DNA of 64,000 nt. Source: Pseudomonas sp. S30. GTDB taxonomy: Bacteria; Pseudomonadota; Gammaproteobacteria; Pseudomonadales; Pseudomonadaceae. Below the pieces are notes generated by a model, which saw only the letters and a list, made by a program, of their open reading frames with translations, was not told the origin of the DNA and did not search any database. Shown here one piece after another: positions 9,088-19,648 of this stretch; within the stretch, counting starts at the first letter, position 1; each line of letters begins with the position of its first letter. The stretch is from the NCBI RefSeq assembly GCF_016518545.1, contig NZ_JACVTO010000002.1, forward strand, positions 298,706-362,705. Direction: 5' to 3'. Both the position numbers and the translations under genes were made by a program.

Positions 9088-9513
9088 ATGGATTCCCTGG
9101 CCACCCTCAAGACCTTGCACATCCTCGCTTTGGCAGTGCTGATCCTCGGCGCCCTGGGCCTCTCGGGCTGGACCGTGCGCGCCCGCCGTCAGGGCGATGC
9201 CCAGGCGGCTGCGCGCCTGCTGCAACGGCCATTGGTCTACATCTGGTTGGCGATGGGCCTGTGCCTGCTCAGCCTGCCGTTCACCGGCTGGTGGCTGGTC
9301 CACGGGCTCGGCCTGCCCCTGGGGCAGACCTGGGTGCTGGGTTCGAGCATCCTCTACACGCTCGGGGCGTTCGCCCTGTGGTGGCTGCTGGTGCGCTTGA
9401 ACCGGCTGCGCAGGACCGAGCCGGTCGCCCTGCGTCCGACCCTGGCGCTGGCCGTGTTCAGCGGCCTGTGCTTTCTGTCGATCGCCGGGCTGACGGCTGT
9501 GCGGCCGCTGTAA
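9088..9513 (+). CDS. Small four-helix membrane protein (DUF2269-like)
   Basis: A 141-residue integral membrane protein with about four hydrophobic segments (near residues 8-24, 46-66, 78-98 and 116-134) and positively charged loops (RARRQ, RLRRT). The overall pattern resembles DUF2269 proteins, whose function is unknown. The start is ATG 9088 with AAGGA 6 nt upstream; an in-frame ATG at 9052 would put 12 polar residues first. It lies 85 bp after ilvA and is convergent with the HAD phosphatase gene. Confidence 0.7.
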   Translation: MDSLATLKTLHILALAVLILGALGLSGWTVRARRQGDAQAAARLLQRPLVYIWLAMGLCLLSLPFTGWWLVHGLGLPLGQTWVLGSSILYTLGAFALWWLLVRLNRLRRTEPVALRPTLALAVFSGLCFLSIAGLTAVRPL

Positions 9514-9558
9514 CCCGCCTGCCGGGCAGCCTTCGCAGGGCCAGAGGTGCGCAGTGAC

Positions 9559-10215
9559 TCAGTCGCGCAGCGATATCACCGGCCAGCCACGGCGCTCGGC
9601 CTCTGCCTTGAGCTTCGGATCCGGGTCCACGGCGACCGGGTGAGTCACCTGTTCGAGCAGGGGCAGGTCGTTCAGCGAGTCGCTGTAGAAATAGCTGTCC
9701 TGCAGATCGTGGCCGTTTTCCATCATCCAGCGCTTCAGGCGCGTCACCTTGCCTTCACGGAAACAGGGTATATCGGTGCTACGTCCGGTGTAGCGCTCGC
9801 CGTCACGCTCGCATTCGGTGGCCAGCAGGGTGCTCACGCCCAGGCGACGGGCGATGGGGCCGGTGACGAATCGGTTGGTGGCGGTGATGATCACCAACTG
9901 GTCGCCCGCGGCTCGGTGCTGTTGCAGCAGGGCCAGCGCTTTGGGCTGGACCAGTGGCTCGATGCAGTCGCGCATGAACTCGCGGTGCCACTGGTCGAGC
10001 TGTTCGGGTGCGGTGCTGGCGAGGATTTCCATGGAGAAGGCCAGGTAGGCCTGCAGGTCCAGGGTGCCGTCGAGGTAGTCCTGATAGAACGCGTCGTTGC
10101 GGTTCTTGTAGGCGACGGGGTCGAGAATGCCCCGTTCACACAGGTAGTCGCCCCAGGCGTGATCGCTGTCACCGCCGAGGAGGGTATTGTCCAAGTCGAA
10201 TAAAGCCAGGCGCAT
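9559..10215 (-). CDS. HAD-superfamily IB phosphatase, probable histidinol-phosphatase
   Basis: A 218-residue phosphoserine-phosphatase-like HAD hydrolase. Motif I is DLDNTLL with the nucleophile at residue 7 and the acid at 9, motif II is ITATN, motif III is in [10 protein letters not shown], and motif IV is [10 protein letters not shown]. The orthologous position in P. aeruginosa (next to rppH and ptsP) is occupied by a HAD protein reported to be the histidinol-phosphate phosphatase; transferring that role here is inference from synteny and family. The start is the ATG at 10215, where the HAD motif begins at once; a longer in-frame extension upstream is not credible. Confidence 0.82.
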   Translation of the reverse strand: MRLALFDLDNTLLGGDSDHAWGDYLCERGILDPVAYKNRNDAFYQDYLDGTLDLQAYLAFSMEILASTAPEQLDQWHREFMRDCIEPLVQPKALALLQQHRAAGDQLVIITATNRFVTGPIARRLGVSTLLATECERDGERYTGRSTDIPCFREGKVTRLKRWMMENGHDLQDSYFYSDSLNDLPLLEQVTHPVAVDPDPKLKAEAERRGWPVISLRD

Positions 10216-10360
10216 GGGGATTTCTCGCAGAAGCCTCCGGGAATAAGTCCCGCAGAATACGGAGTTTTTAACGTGCTGCCCATAAGCGATGGCGGGCGCG
10301 TTGCTGCGCTCGCAAGCTTTGTGGAACAATGCGGCGACATGCGTTTTCGAGGTTGCTGCC

Positions 10361-10840
10361 GTGATCGACCCGGATGGTTTTCGCCCCAATGTCGGGATCA
10401 TTCTCACGAATGATTTCGGACAGGTGCTATGGGCTCGGCGGATCAACCAGGATGCCTGGCAGTTTCCCCAGGGTGGCATCAACCCTGACGAGACCCCAGA
10501 GGATGCCCTGTACCGCGAGCTGAACGAAGAAGTTGGTCTGGAGCGCGAGGATGTGGAAATTCTTGCCTGCACCCGCGGCTGGTTGCGTTATCGTCTTCCT
10601 CAGCGCCTGGTCCGTACGCACAGCCAGCCGCTGTGCATCGGCCAGAAGCAGAAGTGGTTCCTGCTGCGCCTGGTGAGCAACGAACAGAGGGTGCGGATGG
10701 ACCTGACCGGAAAACCGGAGTTCGACGGCTGGCGCTGGGTCAGCTACTGGTATCCGTTGGGTCAGGTGGTGACATTCAAGCGCGAGGTCTACCGCCGCGC
10801 GCTGAAAGAGCTAGCCCCGCGCCTGTTGACGCGCGACTGA
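10361..10840 (+). CDS. rppH: RNA 5'-pyrophosphohydrolase
   Basis: RppH is a Nudix hydrolase that removes pyrophosphate from the 5' end of mRNA and so starts RNase E-dependent decay. From GTG 10361 it has 159 residues. The Nudix box runs from GGINPDET through RELNEEVGL, and the RppH signatures [15 protein letters not shown] and [10 protein letters not shown] are present. GAGG lies 8 nt before the GTG. An in-frame ATG 72 bp upstream would add a non-conserved tail. ptsP follows 22 bp later, so the pair is very likely one operon, as in many gamma-proteobacteria. Confidence 0.95.
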   Translation: MIDPDGFRPNVGIILTNDFGQVLWARRINQDAWQFPQGGINPDETPEDALYRELNEEVGLEREDVEILACTRGWLRYRLPQRLVRTHSQPLCIGQKQKWFLLRLVSNEQRVRMDLTGKPEFDGWRWVSYWYPLGQVVTFKREVYRRALKELAPRLLTRD

Positions 10841-10862
10841 CGACGGAGTTCGACCCCGAGCC

Positions 10863-13136
10863 ATGCTCAATACGCTGCGCAAGATCGTCCAGGAAGTGAA
10901 CTCCGCCAAAGATCTCAAGACGGCGTTGGGGATCATTGTCTTGCGCGTCAAGGAGGCCATGGCCAGCCAGGTCTGCTCGGTCTACCTGCTCGATCCGGAA
11001 AGCAACCGCTTCGTGCTGATGGCCACCGAGGGCCTGAACAAGCGCTCGATCGGCAAGGTCAGCATGGCGCCCAACGAGGGTCTGGTCGGCCTGGTCGGCA
11101 CCCGCGAGGAGCCGCTGAACCTGGAAAACGCCGCCGACCATCCGCGCTATCGCTATTTTGCCGAGACCGGCGAGGAGCGTTTCGCTTCCTTCCTCGGGGC
11201 GCCGATCATCCACCACCGTCGCGTGGTGGGCGTACTGGTCATCCAGCAGAAAGAGCGCCGCCAGTTCGACGAAGGCGAAGAAGCCTTCCTGGTGACCATG
11301 AGCGCCCAGCTCGCCGGGGTCATCGCCCATGCCGAAGCCACCGGCTCGATCCGCGGTCTGGGCCGCCAGGGCAAAGGCATCCAGGAAGCACGTTTCGTCG
11401 GCGTGCCCGGTTCGCCTGGGGCGGCCGTCGGTCGCGCGGTGGTCATGCTGCCGCCCGCCGACCTGGAAGTGGTGCCGGACAAGACCGTCGAGGACATCGA
11501 CGCCGAACTCGCCCTGTTCGAGAACGCCCTCGAATGCGTGCGTGCCGACATGCGCAAGCTGTCGGCCAAGCTGGCGACCCAGCTGCGCCCTGAGGAGCGG
11601 GCGCTGTTCGATGTCTACCTGATGATGCTCGAAGACGCCGCCCTGGGCGGTGAAGTGGCAGCAGTCATCCGCACCGGCCAGTGGGCCCAGGGCGCGCTGC
11701 GCCAGGTGGTGGGCGAGCACGTCAATCGCTTCGAGCTGATGGACGACGATTACCTGCGCGAGCGCGCCTCGGACGTCAAGGACCTCGGCCGGCGCCTGCT
11801 GGCCTACTTGCAGCAGGCGCGTTCGCAGACGCTGGTCTACCCGGACAACACCATCCTGGTGAGCGAGGAGCTCACCCCGGCCATGCTCGGCGAGGTACCC
11901 GAAGGCAAGCTGGTCGGCCTGGTCTCGGTGCTGGGCTCGGGCAACTCCCACGTGGCCATCCTGGCCCGCGCCATGGGCATTCCGACGGTGATGGGCCTGG
12001 TCGACCTGCCGTACTCGAAGGTCGACGGCATCGAGATGATCCTCGACGGCTACAAGGGCGAGGCCTACACCAACCCCAGCGAAGCACTGCGCAAGCAGTA
12101 CAGCGACGTGGTGGAAGAGGAGCGCCAACTGGCCCGAGGCCTGGACGCCCTGCGCGAGCTGCCGTGCATCACCCCCGATGGCCATCGCATGCCGCTGTGG
12201 GTCAATACCGGTCTGCTGGCCGACGTTGCCCGCGCCCAGCAGCGCGGGGCCGAGGGCGTGGGCCTGTACCGCACCGAAGTGCCGTTCATGATCAACCAGC
12301 GCTTCCCCAGCGAGAAGGAGCAGCTGGCGATCTATCGCGAGCAACTGGCGGCCTTCCATCCGCTGCCGGTGACCATGCGCACCCTGGATATCGGCGGCGA
12401 CAAGGCACTGTCCTACTTCCCGATCAAGGAAGAGAACCCCTTTCTGGGCTGGCGCGGCATTCGCGTGACCCTCGACCACCCGGAAATCTTCTTGGTGCAG
12501 ACCCGCGCGATGCTCAAGGCCAGCGAGGGCCTGAACAACCTGCGCATCCTGCTGCCGATGATTTCCGGCATTCACGAACTCGAAGAGGCGCTGCACCTGA
12601 TCCACCGCGCCTGGGGCGAGGTGCGCGACGAGGGCACCGACGTGCCCATGCCGCCGGTCGGGGTGATGGTGGAGATCCCGGCAGCGGTGTACCAGACCCG
12701 CGAGCTGGCCCGCCAGGTCGATTTCCTGTCGGTCGGCTCCAACGACCTGACCCAGTACCTGTTGGCCGTGGACCGCAACAATCCGCGCGTGGCCGACCTT
12801 TACGACTACCTGCATCCGGCGGTCTTGCAAGCGCTGCAGACCGTGGTGCGCGATGCCCATGCCGAGGGCCGGCCAGTGAGCATCTGCGGTGAGATGGCGG
12901 GCGACCCGGCCGCCGCGATCCTGCTGATGGCCATGGGCTTCGACAGCCTGTCGATGAACGCCACCAACCTGCCGAAAGTGAAATGGATGCTGCGTCAGGT
13001 CGACCTGAGCAAGGCCAACGAACTGCTGGCCGATGCCATGAGCCACGACAACCCGCAGGTTATCCACAGCTCGCTGCAACTGGCCCTGAAGAACCTGGGC
13101 CTGGCACGCATGATCGGGCCGAACAAGAGCCTCTGA
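10863..13136 (+). CDS. ptsP: Phosphoenolpyruvate-protein phosphotransferase of the nitrogen PTS (EI-Ntr)
   Basis: A 757-residue enzyme that takes phosphate from PEP and passes it to NPr (PtsO), feeding the regulatory PTS-Ntr chain. An N-terminal GAF domain spans about residues 1-150, which in other bacteria senses glutamine and 2-oxoglutarate. It is followed by the EI N-terminal domain with the phosphorylated histidine in GSGNSHVAILARAMG (His363) and the PEP-utilising barrel, with TLDIGGDK, SVGSNDLTQY and the CGEMAGDP cysteine motif. It is in a probable operon with rppH. Confidence 0.96.
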   Translation: MLNTLRKIVQEVNSAKDLKTALGIIVLRVKEAMASQVCSVYLLDPESNRFVLMATEGLNKRSIGKVSMAPNEGLVGLVGTREEPLNLENAADHPRYRYFAETGEERFASFLGAPIIHHRRVVGVLVIQQKERRQFDEGEEAFLVTMSAQLAGVIAHAEATGSIRGLGRQGKGIQEARFVGVPGSPGAAVGRAVVMLPPADLEVVPDKTVEDIDAELALFENALECVRADMRKLSAKLATQLRPEERALFDVYLMMLEDAALGGEVAAVIRTGQWAQGALRQVVGEHVNRFELMDDDYLRERASDVKDLGRRLLAYLQQARSQTLVYPDNTILVSEELTPAMLGEVPEGKLVGLVSVLGSGNSHVAILARAMGIPTVMGLVDLPYSKVDGIEMILDGYKGEAYTNPSEALRKQYSDVVEEERQLARGLDALRELPCITPDGHRMPLWVNTGLLADVARAQQRGAEGVGLYRTEVPFMINQRFPSEKEQLAIYREQLAAFHPLPVTMRTLDIGGDKALSYFPIKEENPFLGWRGIRVTLDHPEIFLVQTRAMLKASEGLNNLRILLPMISGIHELEEALHLIHRAWGEVRDEGTDVPMPPVGVMVEIPAAVYQTRELARQVDFLSVGSNDLTQYLLAVDRNNPRVADLYDYLHPAVLQALQTVVRDAHAEGRPVSICGEMAGDPAAAILLMAMGFDSLSMNATNLPKVKWMLRQVDLSKANELLADAMSHDNPQVIHSSLQLALKNLGLARMIGPNKSL

Positions 13137-13177
13137 ACCGTTGGCCCACGCTGCTGAGCGGCCGTCGAAGGCGGGCG

Positions 13178-13924
13178 TCAGGCCGAGAGTTCGACCTCGC
13201 CCAACTGGCCGCCATAGGGCCCGAAGCTGCGTTCGAGCATGTACCTGTGGCCCCGTTCATCGACGATCAGCACCGTGCTGGCGCGCGTGCCGTAGTTCTG
13301 GCTGGCGATGAACGCACTGGACAACAGCCGCTCGGTGGCCAGCCCCACGCCTGTATCGGGCAGTGCGTCGTCACTGGCCTGTTCGTCGTTGGCCAGCAGT
13401 CGCAGCAGGCGCTGCGGATCGGGCGTGTCGAGGGTGTCGGCCAAGGCCCGGCGTGCCTGCACGAGCTTGGGCCACGGCGTGTCCAGCGCCGCATTGGACA
13501 TGCCGTACACGCCGGGCGTCAGCAACCTCGGTAGCCCTTCCTGGGCATTCAGGTAACCCAACCCCTGGCCGTCGCCCACCAGCAGGTTGAACCCCGCGTA
13601 GTGCGCGGCGGACTCGGCGACCTGCTGCAGATACGCCGTGACGCTCAGGTGGCCGTTCAGGAATCGCGCCACCAACTCGCCCCGCGAGCGAGCGCCAGCG
13701 GGCTGGCGTGGATCACGGATGTTGGTCAATGCGGCGAAGCGTCCCTGCGGACCGATCCCCAGCCATGTGCCGCCCGCTTCGAGATCACGACCGGCATGCA
13801 CGTCGGGTGCGTCTTCCCAGGCCGCGAGCGGCTGGGTGGGGCGGGCGTAGAATTCGTCACGGTTGGCCGCGACGATCAGCGGCAGGGCATGCCCCGGCCG
13901 CCAGGCGAATACGATCAGGCACAT
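13178..13924 (-). CDS. NRDE (TANGO2-like) family protein
   Basis: A 248-residue protein of the NRDE/TANGO2 family. The name-giving Asn-Arg-Asp-Glu is at residues 21-24, following the usual MCLIVFAW start, and GGTWLGI and ALTNIRDP follow. The family has an Ntn-hydrolase-like fold; its biochemical role is uncertain, and links to haem or lipid handling are proposed for eukaryotic members. The ATG at 13924 starts exactly at the conserved MCLI. It is convergent with ptsP (41 bp gap) and divergent from the TauE/SafE gene. Confidence 0.88.
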   Translation of the reverse strand: MCLIVFAWRPGHALPLIVAANRDEFYARPTQPLAAWEDAPDVHAGRDLEAGGTWLGIGPQGRFAALTNIRDPRQPAGARSRGELVARFLNGHLSVTAYLQQVAESAAHYAGFNLLVGDGQGLGYLNAQEGLPRLLTPGVYGMSNAALDTPWPKLVQARRALADTLDTPDPQRLLRLLANDEQASDDALPDTGVGLATERLLSSAFIASQNYGTRASTVLIVDERGHRYMLERSFGPYGGQLGEVELSA

Positions 13925-14053
13925 GCTCGGGCCTCGGCGTTTGTCGCCACTGTACCGGTTGCCAGGGCTCGACGCATCAACCGGCGCAGACTTCACTAGA
14001 GGCGTGGCCCCGGCTTCCGTTACCATGCCCAATCGCATTTTCAGGGCCTGCGA

Positions 14054-14836
14054 ATGGAATTCGTACTCTATCTGCTGTTGGGTGCCTGCGCCGGTGTACT
14101 GGCCGGCCTGTTCGGCGTGGGCGGCGGCATCATCATCGTGCCGGTGCTGGTGTTCAGCTTCACGTTGCAGGGTTTCGACGCGTCCATTCTCACGCACCTG
14201 GCGGTGGGCACCTCCCTGGCCACCATCGTCTTCACTTCGATCAACGCCGTGCGCGAGCATCACCGCAAGGGCGCCGTGCAGTGGCCGCTGTTCCTGTGGA
14301 TGACGCTGGGCATCCTGCTCGGCGCCGGTATCGGCGCCAAGACCGCGTCGTTGATCCAGGGCCCCGCGTTGCAGAAGATCATCGGCGTGTTCGCCGTGCT
14401 GGTCGCCGTGCAGATGGCCCTGGACCTCAAGCCCAAGGCTCGTCGTGGCCTGCCCGGCAAGCCAGGGCTGGTCGGCGCGGGCGGCGTGATCGGCTGGGCC
14501 TCGGCGATCTTCGGCATCGGTGGCGGCTCGCTGACGGTGCCTTTTCTCACCTGGCGCAGCCTGCCGATGCAGCAGGCGGTGGCCACTTCGTCGGCCTGCG
14601 GCCTGCCGATCGCCCTGGCCAGCGCCCTGAGTTTCATGCTGCTGGGCTGGAACGAACCACACCTGCCTGCCCACAGTCTGGGTTATGTCTACCTGCCGGC
14701 CCTGGTGGGCATCGCCATCACCAGCATGTTTTTCGCCCGCTTCGGCGCGCGCCTGGCGCACAGATTGTCGCCTCGCCTGCTCAAGCGTCTGTTCGCCGCG
14801 TTGCTGTTCTGCGTTGGCCTTAGTTTTCTGATCTAG
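14054..14836 (+). CDS. TauE/SafE-family membrane transporter
   Basis: A 260-residue inner-membrane protein with about eight hydrophobic segments in the two-repeat TauE/SafE pattern: repeat 1 begins with [21 protein letters not shown] and repeat 2 with [21 protein letters not shown]. Family members export sulfite, sulfoacetate or related anions; the substrate here is unknown. AGGG lies 7 nt before the ATG. Its stop codon lies just before the lgt ribosome-binding site, with only 10 bp between the genes, so co-transcription with lgt is likely. Confidence 0.88.
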   Translation: MEFVLYLLLGACAGVLAGLFGVGGGIIIVPVLVFSFTLQGFDASILTHLAVGTSLATIVFTSINAVREHHRKGAVQWPLFLWMTLGILLGAGIGAKTASLIQGPALQKIIGVFAVLVAVQMALDLKPKARRGLPGKPGLVGAGGVIGWASAIFGIGGGSLTVPFLTWRSLPMQQAVATSSACGLPIALASALSFMLLGWNEPHLPAHSLGYVYLPALVGIAITSMFFARFGARLAHRLSPRLLKRLFAALLFCVGLSFLI

Positions 14837-14846
14837 AGGAACCTCC

Positions 14847-15656
14847 ATGCTGCCTTACCCGCAGATCGACCCCGTGGCCCTGTCGCTCGGGCCGCTGAAA
14901 ATCCACTGGTACGGGTTGATGTACCTGATCGGCATCGGCGGGGCCTGGCTGCTGGCCACTCGCCGGCTGAACCGTTTCGATCCTACATGGACCCGCGAGA
15001 AGCTGTCGGACCTGGTGTTCTGGCTGTCGATGGGGGTGATCGTCGGCGGACGCCTGGGCTACGTGCTGTTCTACGACCTGCACCAGTACCTGAGCAACCC
15101 GACGCTGATCTTCGAGGTGTGGAAGGGCGGCATGTCGTTCCACGGCGGCTTCATCGGCGTGATGCTGGCGGCCCTGTGGTTCGGCAAGCGCAACAACAAG
15201 TCGTTCTTCGAACTGATGGACTTCGTCGCGCCGCTGGTGCCGATCGGGCTGGGCGCCGGGCGCATCGGCAACTTCATCAACGCCGAGCTGTGGGGCAAGC
15301 CCACCGATGTGCCGTGGGCGATGATCTTCCCGCCGTTCAGCGACCCGGCGCAGTTGCCCCGTCACCCGTCGCAGCTGTACCAGTTCGCCCTGGAAGGCGT
15401 GGCGCTGTTCGCCATCCTCTGGCTGTTCTCGCGCAAGCCGCGCCCGACCATGGCGGTGTCCGGCATGTTCGCGCTGTTCTACGGGATCTTCCGCTTCATC
15501 GTCGAGTTCGTCCGGGTGCCGGACGCCCAGCTCGGCTACCTGGCCTGGGGCTGGCTGACCATGGGTCAGATTCTCTGTGTGCCGATGATCGTCGGTGGTA
15601 TCTTCCTGATCTGGCTGGCGTACCACCGCAAACCCGTACAAAAAGCCGCCATCTGA
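14847..15656 (+). CDS. lgt: Prolipoprotein diacylglyceryl transferase
   Basis: Lgt transfers diacylglyceryl from phosphatidylglycerol to the lipobox cysteine of prolipoproteins, the first step of lipoprotein maturation in the inner membrane. It has 269 residues with seven hydrophobic segments. Diagnostic motifs are [18 protein letters not shown] with the essential histidine, and [13 protein letters not shown] with the essential arginine and asparagine. A GAGGAA site precedes the ATG. The order lgt-thyA is conserved across pseudomonads. Substrates encoded nearby include the two RND adaptor lipoproteins. Confidence 0.96.
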   Translation: MLPYPQIDPVALSLGPLKIHWYGLMYLIGIGGAWLLATRRLNRFDPTWTREKLSDLVFWLSMGVIVGGRLGYVLFYDLHQYLSNPTLIFEVWKGGMSFHGGFIGVMLAALWFGKRNNKSFFELMDFVAPLVPIGLGAGRIGNFINAELWGKPTDVPWAMIFPPFSDPAQLPRHPSQLYQFALEGVALFAILWLFSRKPRPTMAVSGMFALFYGIFRFIVEFVRVPDAQLGYLAWGWLTMGQILCVPMIVGGIFLIWLAYHRKPVQKAAI

Positions 15657-15661
15657 TTCAC

Positions 15662-15690
15662 ACGGCAGGGGCGATCCCCCTGCCGTTATC
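15662..15690 (+). terminator. Hairpin between lgt and thyA
   Basis: Perfect 10-bp arms (ACGGCAGGGG / CCCCTGCCGT) with loop CGATC lie right after the lgt stop and are followed by TATCGTTT. It is a plausible rho-independent terminator or attenuator; thyA starts 15 bp later, so full termination would require a thyA promoter within lgt. Confidence 0.55.
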
Positions 15691-15705
15691 GTTTACAGGT
15701 AACCC

Positions 15706-16677
15706 ATGAAACAGTACCTCGACCTGGTCCGTGACGTCATCGACAACGGCACCTTGCAGGGCAACCGCACTGGCATCCGTACCATCAGCCTGCCTGGCGC
15801 GATGCTGCGCTTCGACCTGCAGAAAGGCTTCCCGGCCATCACCACGCGCAAGCTGGCGTTCAAGTCGGCGATCGGCGAGATGGTCGGCTTCCTGCGCGGC
15901 GTGCGCAACGCCGGCGAATTCCGCGAGCTGGGCTGCAAGGTGTGGGACCAGAACGCCAACGAGAACGCCCAGTGGCTGGCCAACCCGTTCCGCCTCGGCC
16001 ACGACGACCTGGGCGAGATCTATGGCGTGCAGTGGCGCCAGTGGCCCGGCTACAAGCGCATCGCCCTGAGCAACCCGGCCGCCATCGAGAAAGCGCAGCA
16101 GGCGGGCTTCCGCCAGATCGCCCAGGACGAGGAGGGCGGCCAGGCCTTCGTCATCCTGTACAAGGCCATCGACCAGGTGCGCCAGTGCCTGGACACCATC
16201 GTCAACGACCCCGGCAGCCGGCGCATCCTGTTCCACGGCTGGAACTGCGCCCAGCTGGACGAAATGGCGCTGCCGCCGTGCCACCTGCTGTACCAGTTCC
16301 ACCCCAACGTCGAGACCCGGGAACTCTCCCTGACGCTCTACATCCGCTCCAATGACCTGGGCCTGGGCACGCCGTTCAACCTCACCGAGGGTGCTGCGCT
16401 GCTGTCGTTGTTCGCGCGCCTGACCGGCTACACGCCGCGCTGGTTCACCTACTTCATCGGCGATGCCCATGTGTACGAGAACCACCTGGACATGCTCGAG
16501 GAGCAGCTCAAGCGCGAGCCGCTGCCGGCGCCCAGGCTGGTGATCAGCGACCGCGTGCCGGCCTTCGCCGAGACGGGCCGGTACGCGCCAGAGTGGCTGG
16601 AGAAGATCGAACCGAGCGATTTCTGGCTCGAAGGCTACGAGCACCACGCCCCGATGACGGCGCCGATGGCGGTGTGA
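15706..16677 (+). CDS. thyA: Thymidylate synthase
   Basis: ThyA methylates dUMP to dTMP using methylenetetrahydrofolate. The catalytic cysteine is at residue 192 in [10 protein letters not shown], after the phosphate-binding [11 protein letters not shown], and [13 protein letters not shown] follows. The 323 residues exceed the 264 of E. coli: the extra length sits mainly between [10 protein letters not shown] and ILYKAIDQV, the insertion typical of long ThyA forms. Its partner in the folate cycle, folA, lies about 12 kb downstream. It is convergent with cadR. Confidence 0.96.
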   Translation: MKQYLDLVRDVIDNGTLQGNRTGIRTISLPGAMLRFDLQKGFPAITTRKLAFKSAIGEMVGFLRGVRNAGEFRELGCKVWDQNANENAQWLANPFRLGHDDLGEIYGVQWRQWPGYKRIALSNPAAIEKAQQAGFRQIAQDEEGGQAFVILYKAIDQVRQCLDTIVNDPGSRRILFHGWNCAQLDEMALPPCHLLYQFHPNVETRELSLTLYIRSNDLGLGTPFNLTEGAALLSLFARLTGYTPRWFTYFIGDAHVYENHLDMLEEQLKREPLPAPRLVISDRVPAFAETGRYAPEWLEKIEPSDFWLEGYEHHAPMTAPMAV

Positions 16678-16700
16678 TCCATACCCCCTCCTGCCTTCGC

Positions 16701-17144
16701 TCAGTGCCCGTGGCTGCGGCCCACGTGCGAAGGCTCCACCTCCGGCGCGGTCACCGCGCCGTTGACCTCCAGCTGCTGGAGGATCGCGCATTCATCTCCC
16801 TGCGCATTGCACTGCCGACGCAACTCCAGCAACTGCTGTTGCAACGCGACCAGGCCGTCGAGACGGGCCTGGACGTGGGCGATGTGCTCGTCGATCAACG
16901 CGTTGACGCTGCCGCAGGCGCCCTCGGGGCTGTCACGCAGGCGCAGCAGGCTGCGGATTTCGTCCAGGGTCATGTCCAGCGTGCGGCAGTTGCGGATGAA
17001 CGTCAGGCGCTCCACGTGGGCCTGGGTGTACAGCCGGTAGTTGCCGTCGCTGCGGGCAGGTTCGGGCAGCAGGCGTTCGCGCTCGTAATAACGGATGGTC
17101 TCCACCGCGCAGCCGGTCACCTTGGCCAGTTCGCCGATCTTCAT
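16701..17144 (-). CDS. cadR: Cadmium-responsive MerR-family regulator
   Basis: A 147-residue MerR-type activator. The N-terminal winged helix begins IGELAKVTGCAVETIRYYE, and a dimerisation helix follows. Cysteines at 77, 112 and 119 are at the positions of the cadmium ligands in P. putida CadR, and the tail has the His-rich end SHVGRSHGH, a second metal site in that protein. On binding Cd(II), and less well Zn(II), it should untwist the promoter in the 98-bp gap to cadA. cadA is transcribed divergently, the classical arrangement. Confidence 0.95.
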   Translation of the reverse strand: MKIGELAKVTGCAVETIRYYERERLLPEPARSDGNYRLYTQAHVERLTFIRNCRTLDMTLDEIRSLLRLRDSPEGACGSVNALIDEHIAHVQARLDGLVALQQQLLELRRQCNAQGDECAILQQLEVNGAVTAPEVEPSHVGRSHGH

Positions 17145-17165
17145 CGCCCATGCTCCTCTGAGTGC

Positions 17166-17196
17166 TTGACCCTATAGTGGCTACAGGGTGTTCACT
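17166..17196 (+). promoter_or_regulatory. CadR operator and cadA promoter
   Basis: A dyad with half-sites ACCCTATAG and CTACAGGGT spans 17169-17189. It overlaps a -35 box TTGACC (17166-17171); a 19-bp spacer leads to a weak -10, TTCACT (17191-17196). The over-long spacer with the operator inside it is the hallmark of MerR-family activation. The sequence matches what I recall of the P. putida cadA operator. Confidence 0.85.
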
Positions 17197-17242
17197 TGGC
17201 AACAACCCCGCGTCAGTGGGCATTCAGGATCAGGGCGAACCT

Positions 17243-19525
17243 ATGAACCAGCCGGTCAACCACCCCACGCACGCGCATGACCACGACCATGACCACGATC
17301 ATGGCCATTCGCATCACCGGGATCAGCACAGCCATGCCCATGGGCACAGCCACGCAGACAGCTGCTGCAGTACCCAGGTGGCGCCCGCGTTCGTGCAACT
17401 GACCGACCAGGCCAGCGACGGCGCCCGACTCAGCCGGTTCCGTATCCAGGCCATGGACTGCCCGACCGAGCAGACGCTGATCCAGGACAAGCTGGGCAAG
17501 CTGGCGGGCGTCGAGCAGCTCGAATTCAACCTCATCAACCGCATTCTTGGCGTGCGCCACACCCTCGAAGACACCGTACCGATCGAGCGCGCCATCGACA
17601 GCCTCGGCATGCAGGCCGAGCCGCTGGCCGACGCGGACGACGGCAGCAGCCAGGCACCCGCTGCGCACAAGACGCGCTGGGCACCCTTGCTGTTGTCCGG
17701 CGTGGCCGCGCTCGCTGCGGAAGTCGCGCACTTCTCGGGCAAGGCGCCGGAGTGGCTGGTGGCAGCGCTGGCGCTGGCCGCGATCCTGGGCTGTGGTCTG
17801 GGCACCTACAAGAAGGGCTGGATCGCCCTGAAGAACCTCAACCTGAACATCAACGCGCTGATGAGCATCGCTGTCACCGGCGCCGTGTTGATCGGCCAGT
17901 GGCCGGAGGCGGCCATGGTCATGGTGCTGTTCACCCTGGCCGAGCTGATCGAGGCGCGTTCGCTGGATCGTGCGCGCAACGCCATCAGCGGGCTCATGCA
18001 GCTGGCGCCGGACATGGCCACGGTGCAGCAGGCCGATGGTCAATGGCGTGACGTCGAGGTGCGCGAGGTGGCGATCGGTGCGCGGGTGCGGGTCAGGCCA
18101 GGCGAGCGTATCGGCCTGGATGGCGAAGTGCTCGAGGGGCAATCCAGTGTCGATCAGGCGCCCATCACTGGCGAGAGCCTGCCGGTGGAAAAGACGGTGG
18201 GCGACAGGCTGTTCGCCGGCACCATCAACCAGGACGGTGCCCTGGAGTACCGTGTGACCGCCGCTGCCGGGCAATCGACCCTGGCGCGCATCATCAAGGC
18301 CGTGGAGCAGGCCCAGGGCGCGCGCGCACCGACCCAGCGCTTCGTCGACCGCTTCTCGCGCATCTATACGCCGGCCGTCTTCGCCGTCGCCTTGGCCGTG
18401 GCGCTGATTCCACCGCTGTTCATGGCCGCCGCCTGGTTCGACTGGATCTACCGTGCGCTGGTGCTGCTGGTGGTGGCCTGCCCCTGCGCCCTGGTGATCT
18501 CCACCCCGGTGACCATCGTCAGTGGCCTGGCGGCGGCGGCGCGCAAAGGCATCCTGGTCAAGGGTGGCGTGTACCTGGAGGGTGGCCGCCAGCTGGATTA
18601 CCTGGCGCTGGACAAGACCGGCACCCTCACCCACGGCAAACCGGTGCAGACCGACTTCAGCCTGCTCGACCCAGCCTTCGAAGGCCGCGCCCAGGCGCTG
18701 GCCACCAGCCTTGGCGAGCGCTCCGATCATCCGGTGTCGCGGGCCATTGCCCTGCACGGGCGCGAGCACGGTGTCACGCTGCACGAGGTGGCCGAGTTCT
18801 CGGCACTGGCCGGACGCGGTGTGCGCGGTACGATCGACGGTCAGGTCTACCATCTGGGCAACCATCGCCTGGTCGAAGAACTGGGGCTGTGCTCGCCGGC
18901 GCTGGAGGCGCGACTCGATGCCCTGGAGCGTCAGGGCAAGACCGTGGTGCTGCTGCTCGACGGCTCCGGTCCGTTGGCCCTGTTCGCCGTGGCCGACACG
19001 GTCAAGGACAGCAGCCGCCAGGCCATCGCCGAACTGCACGCCCTGGGCATCAGGACGGTGATGCTGACCGGCGACAACCCGCATACCGCACAGGCCATCG
19101 CCGCGCAGGTGGGCATCGACCGCGCCGAGGGCGACCTGCTGCCGACCGACAAGCTCAAGGTCATCGAAGAGCTGTATGCCCAGGGCCATCGCGTGGGCAT
19201 GGTCGGCGACGGCATCAACGACTCACCGGCCCTGGCCCGCGCCGAGATCGGCTTCGCCATGGCCGCTGCCGGGACCGATACGGCCATCGAAACCGCCGAT
19301 GTGGCGCTGATGGACGACGACTTGCGCAAAATCCCGGCGTTCGTCAGGCTGTCACGCCAGAGCGCGGCCATCCTGGTGCAGAACATCGTGCTGGCCCTGG
19401 GGGTCAAGGCGATTTTCCTGGCCGTCACCTTCACCGGGCTGGCCACCCTGTGGATGGCCGTATTCGCCGACATGGGCGTGAGCCTGCTGGTGGTCTTCAA
19501 CGGCCTGCGGCTGCTGCGCAAGTAG
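17243..19525 (+). CDS. cadA: Cd2+/Zn2+-exporting P1B-type ATPase
   Basis: CadA pumps Cd(II), Zn(II) and Pb(II) out across the inner membrane. From ATG 17243 (AGGG 7 nt upstream) it has 760 residues. A strongly His/Asp-rich N-terminus (about residues 8-40, many HDH and HSH units, ending in a CC pair) is followed by one metal-binding domain with MDCPTE instead of GMTCxxC. Then come the membrane helices with the CPC motif in ACPCALVIS, the phosphorylation site DKTGTLTHG, and [10 protein letters not shown]. Expression should be driven by CadR from the divergent promoter. Confidence 0.95.
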   Translation: MNQPVNHPTHAHDHDHDHDHGHSHHRDQHSHAHGHSHADSCCSTQVAPAFVQLTDQASDGARLSRFRIQAMDCPTEQTLIQDKLGKLAGVEQLEFNLINRILGVRHTLEDTVPIERAIDSLGMQAEPLADADDGSSQAPAAHKTRWAPLLLSGVAALAAEVAHFSGKAPEWLVAALALAAILGCGLGTYKKGWIALKNLNLNINALMSIAVTGAVLIGQWPEAAMVMVLFTLAELIEARSLDRARNAISGLMQLAPDMATVQQADGQWRDVEVREVAIGARVRVRPGERIGLDGEVLEGQSSVDQAPITGESLPVEKTVGDRLFAGTINQDGALEYRVTAAAGQSTLARIIKAVEQAQGARAPTQRFVDRFSRIYTPAVFAVALAVALIPPLFMAAAWFDWIYRALVLLVVACPCALVISTPVTIVSGLAAAARKGILVKGGVYLEGGRQLDYLALDKTGTLTHGKPVQTDFSLLDPAFEGRAQALATSLGERSDHPVSRAIALHGREHGVTLHEVAEFSALAGRGVRGTIDGQVYHLGNHRLVEELGLCSPALEARLDALERQGKTVVLLLDGSGPLALFAVADTVKDSSRQAIAELHALGIRTVMLTGDNPHTAQAIAAQVGIDRAEGDLLPTDKLKVIEELYAQGHRVGMVGDGINDSPALARAEIGFAMAAAGTDTAIETADVALMDDDLRKIPAFVRLSRQSAAILVQNIVLALGVKAIFLAVTFTGLATLWMAVFADMGVSLLVVFNGLRLLRK

Positions 19526-19648
19526 CGGCGATAAAGCTAGTGGTTGCACAGCGGCTGCCAGCGGCCAGTCCATCGAGGGAGGGGCTAGAGAGATGAATCG
19601 ACCCACATCAGCCTGCCGCTTGCAGCTTGCCGCATCGGCCTGCCCCCC

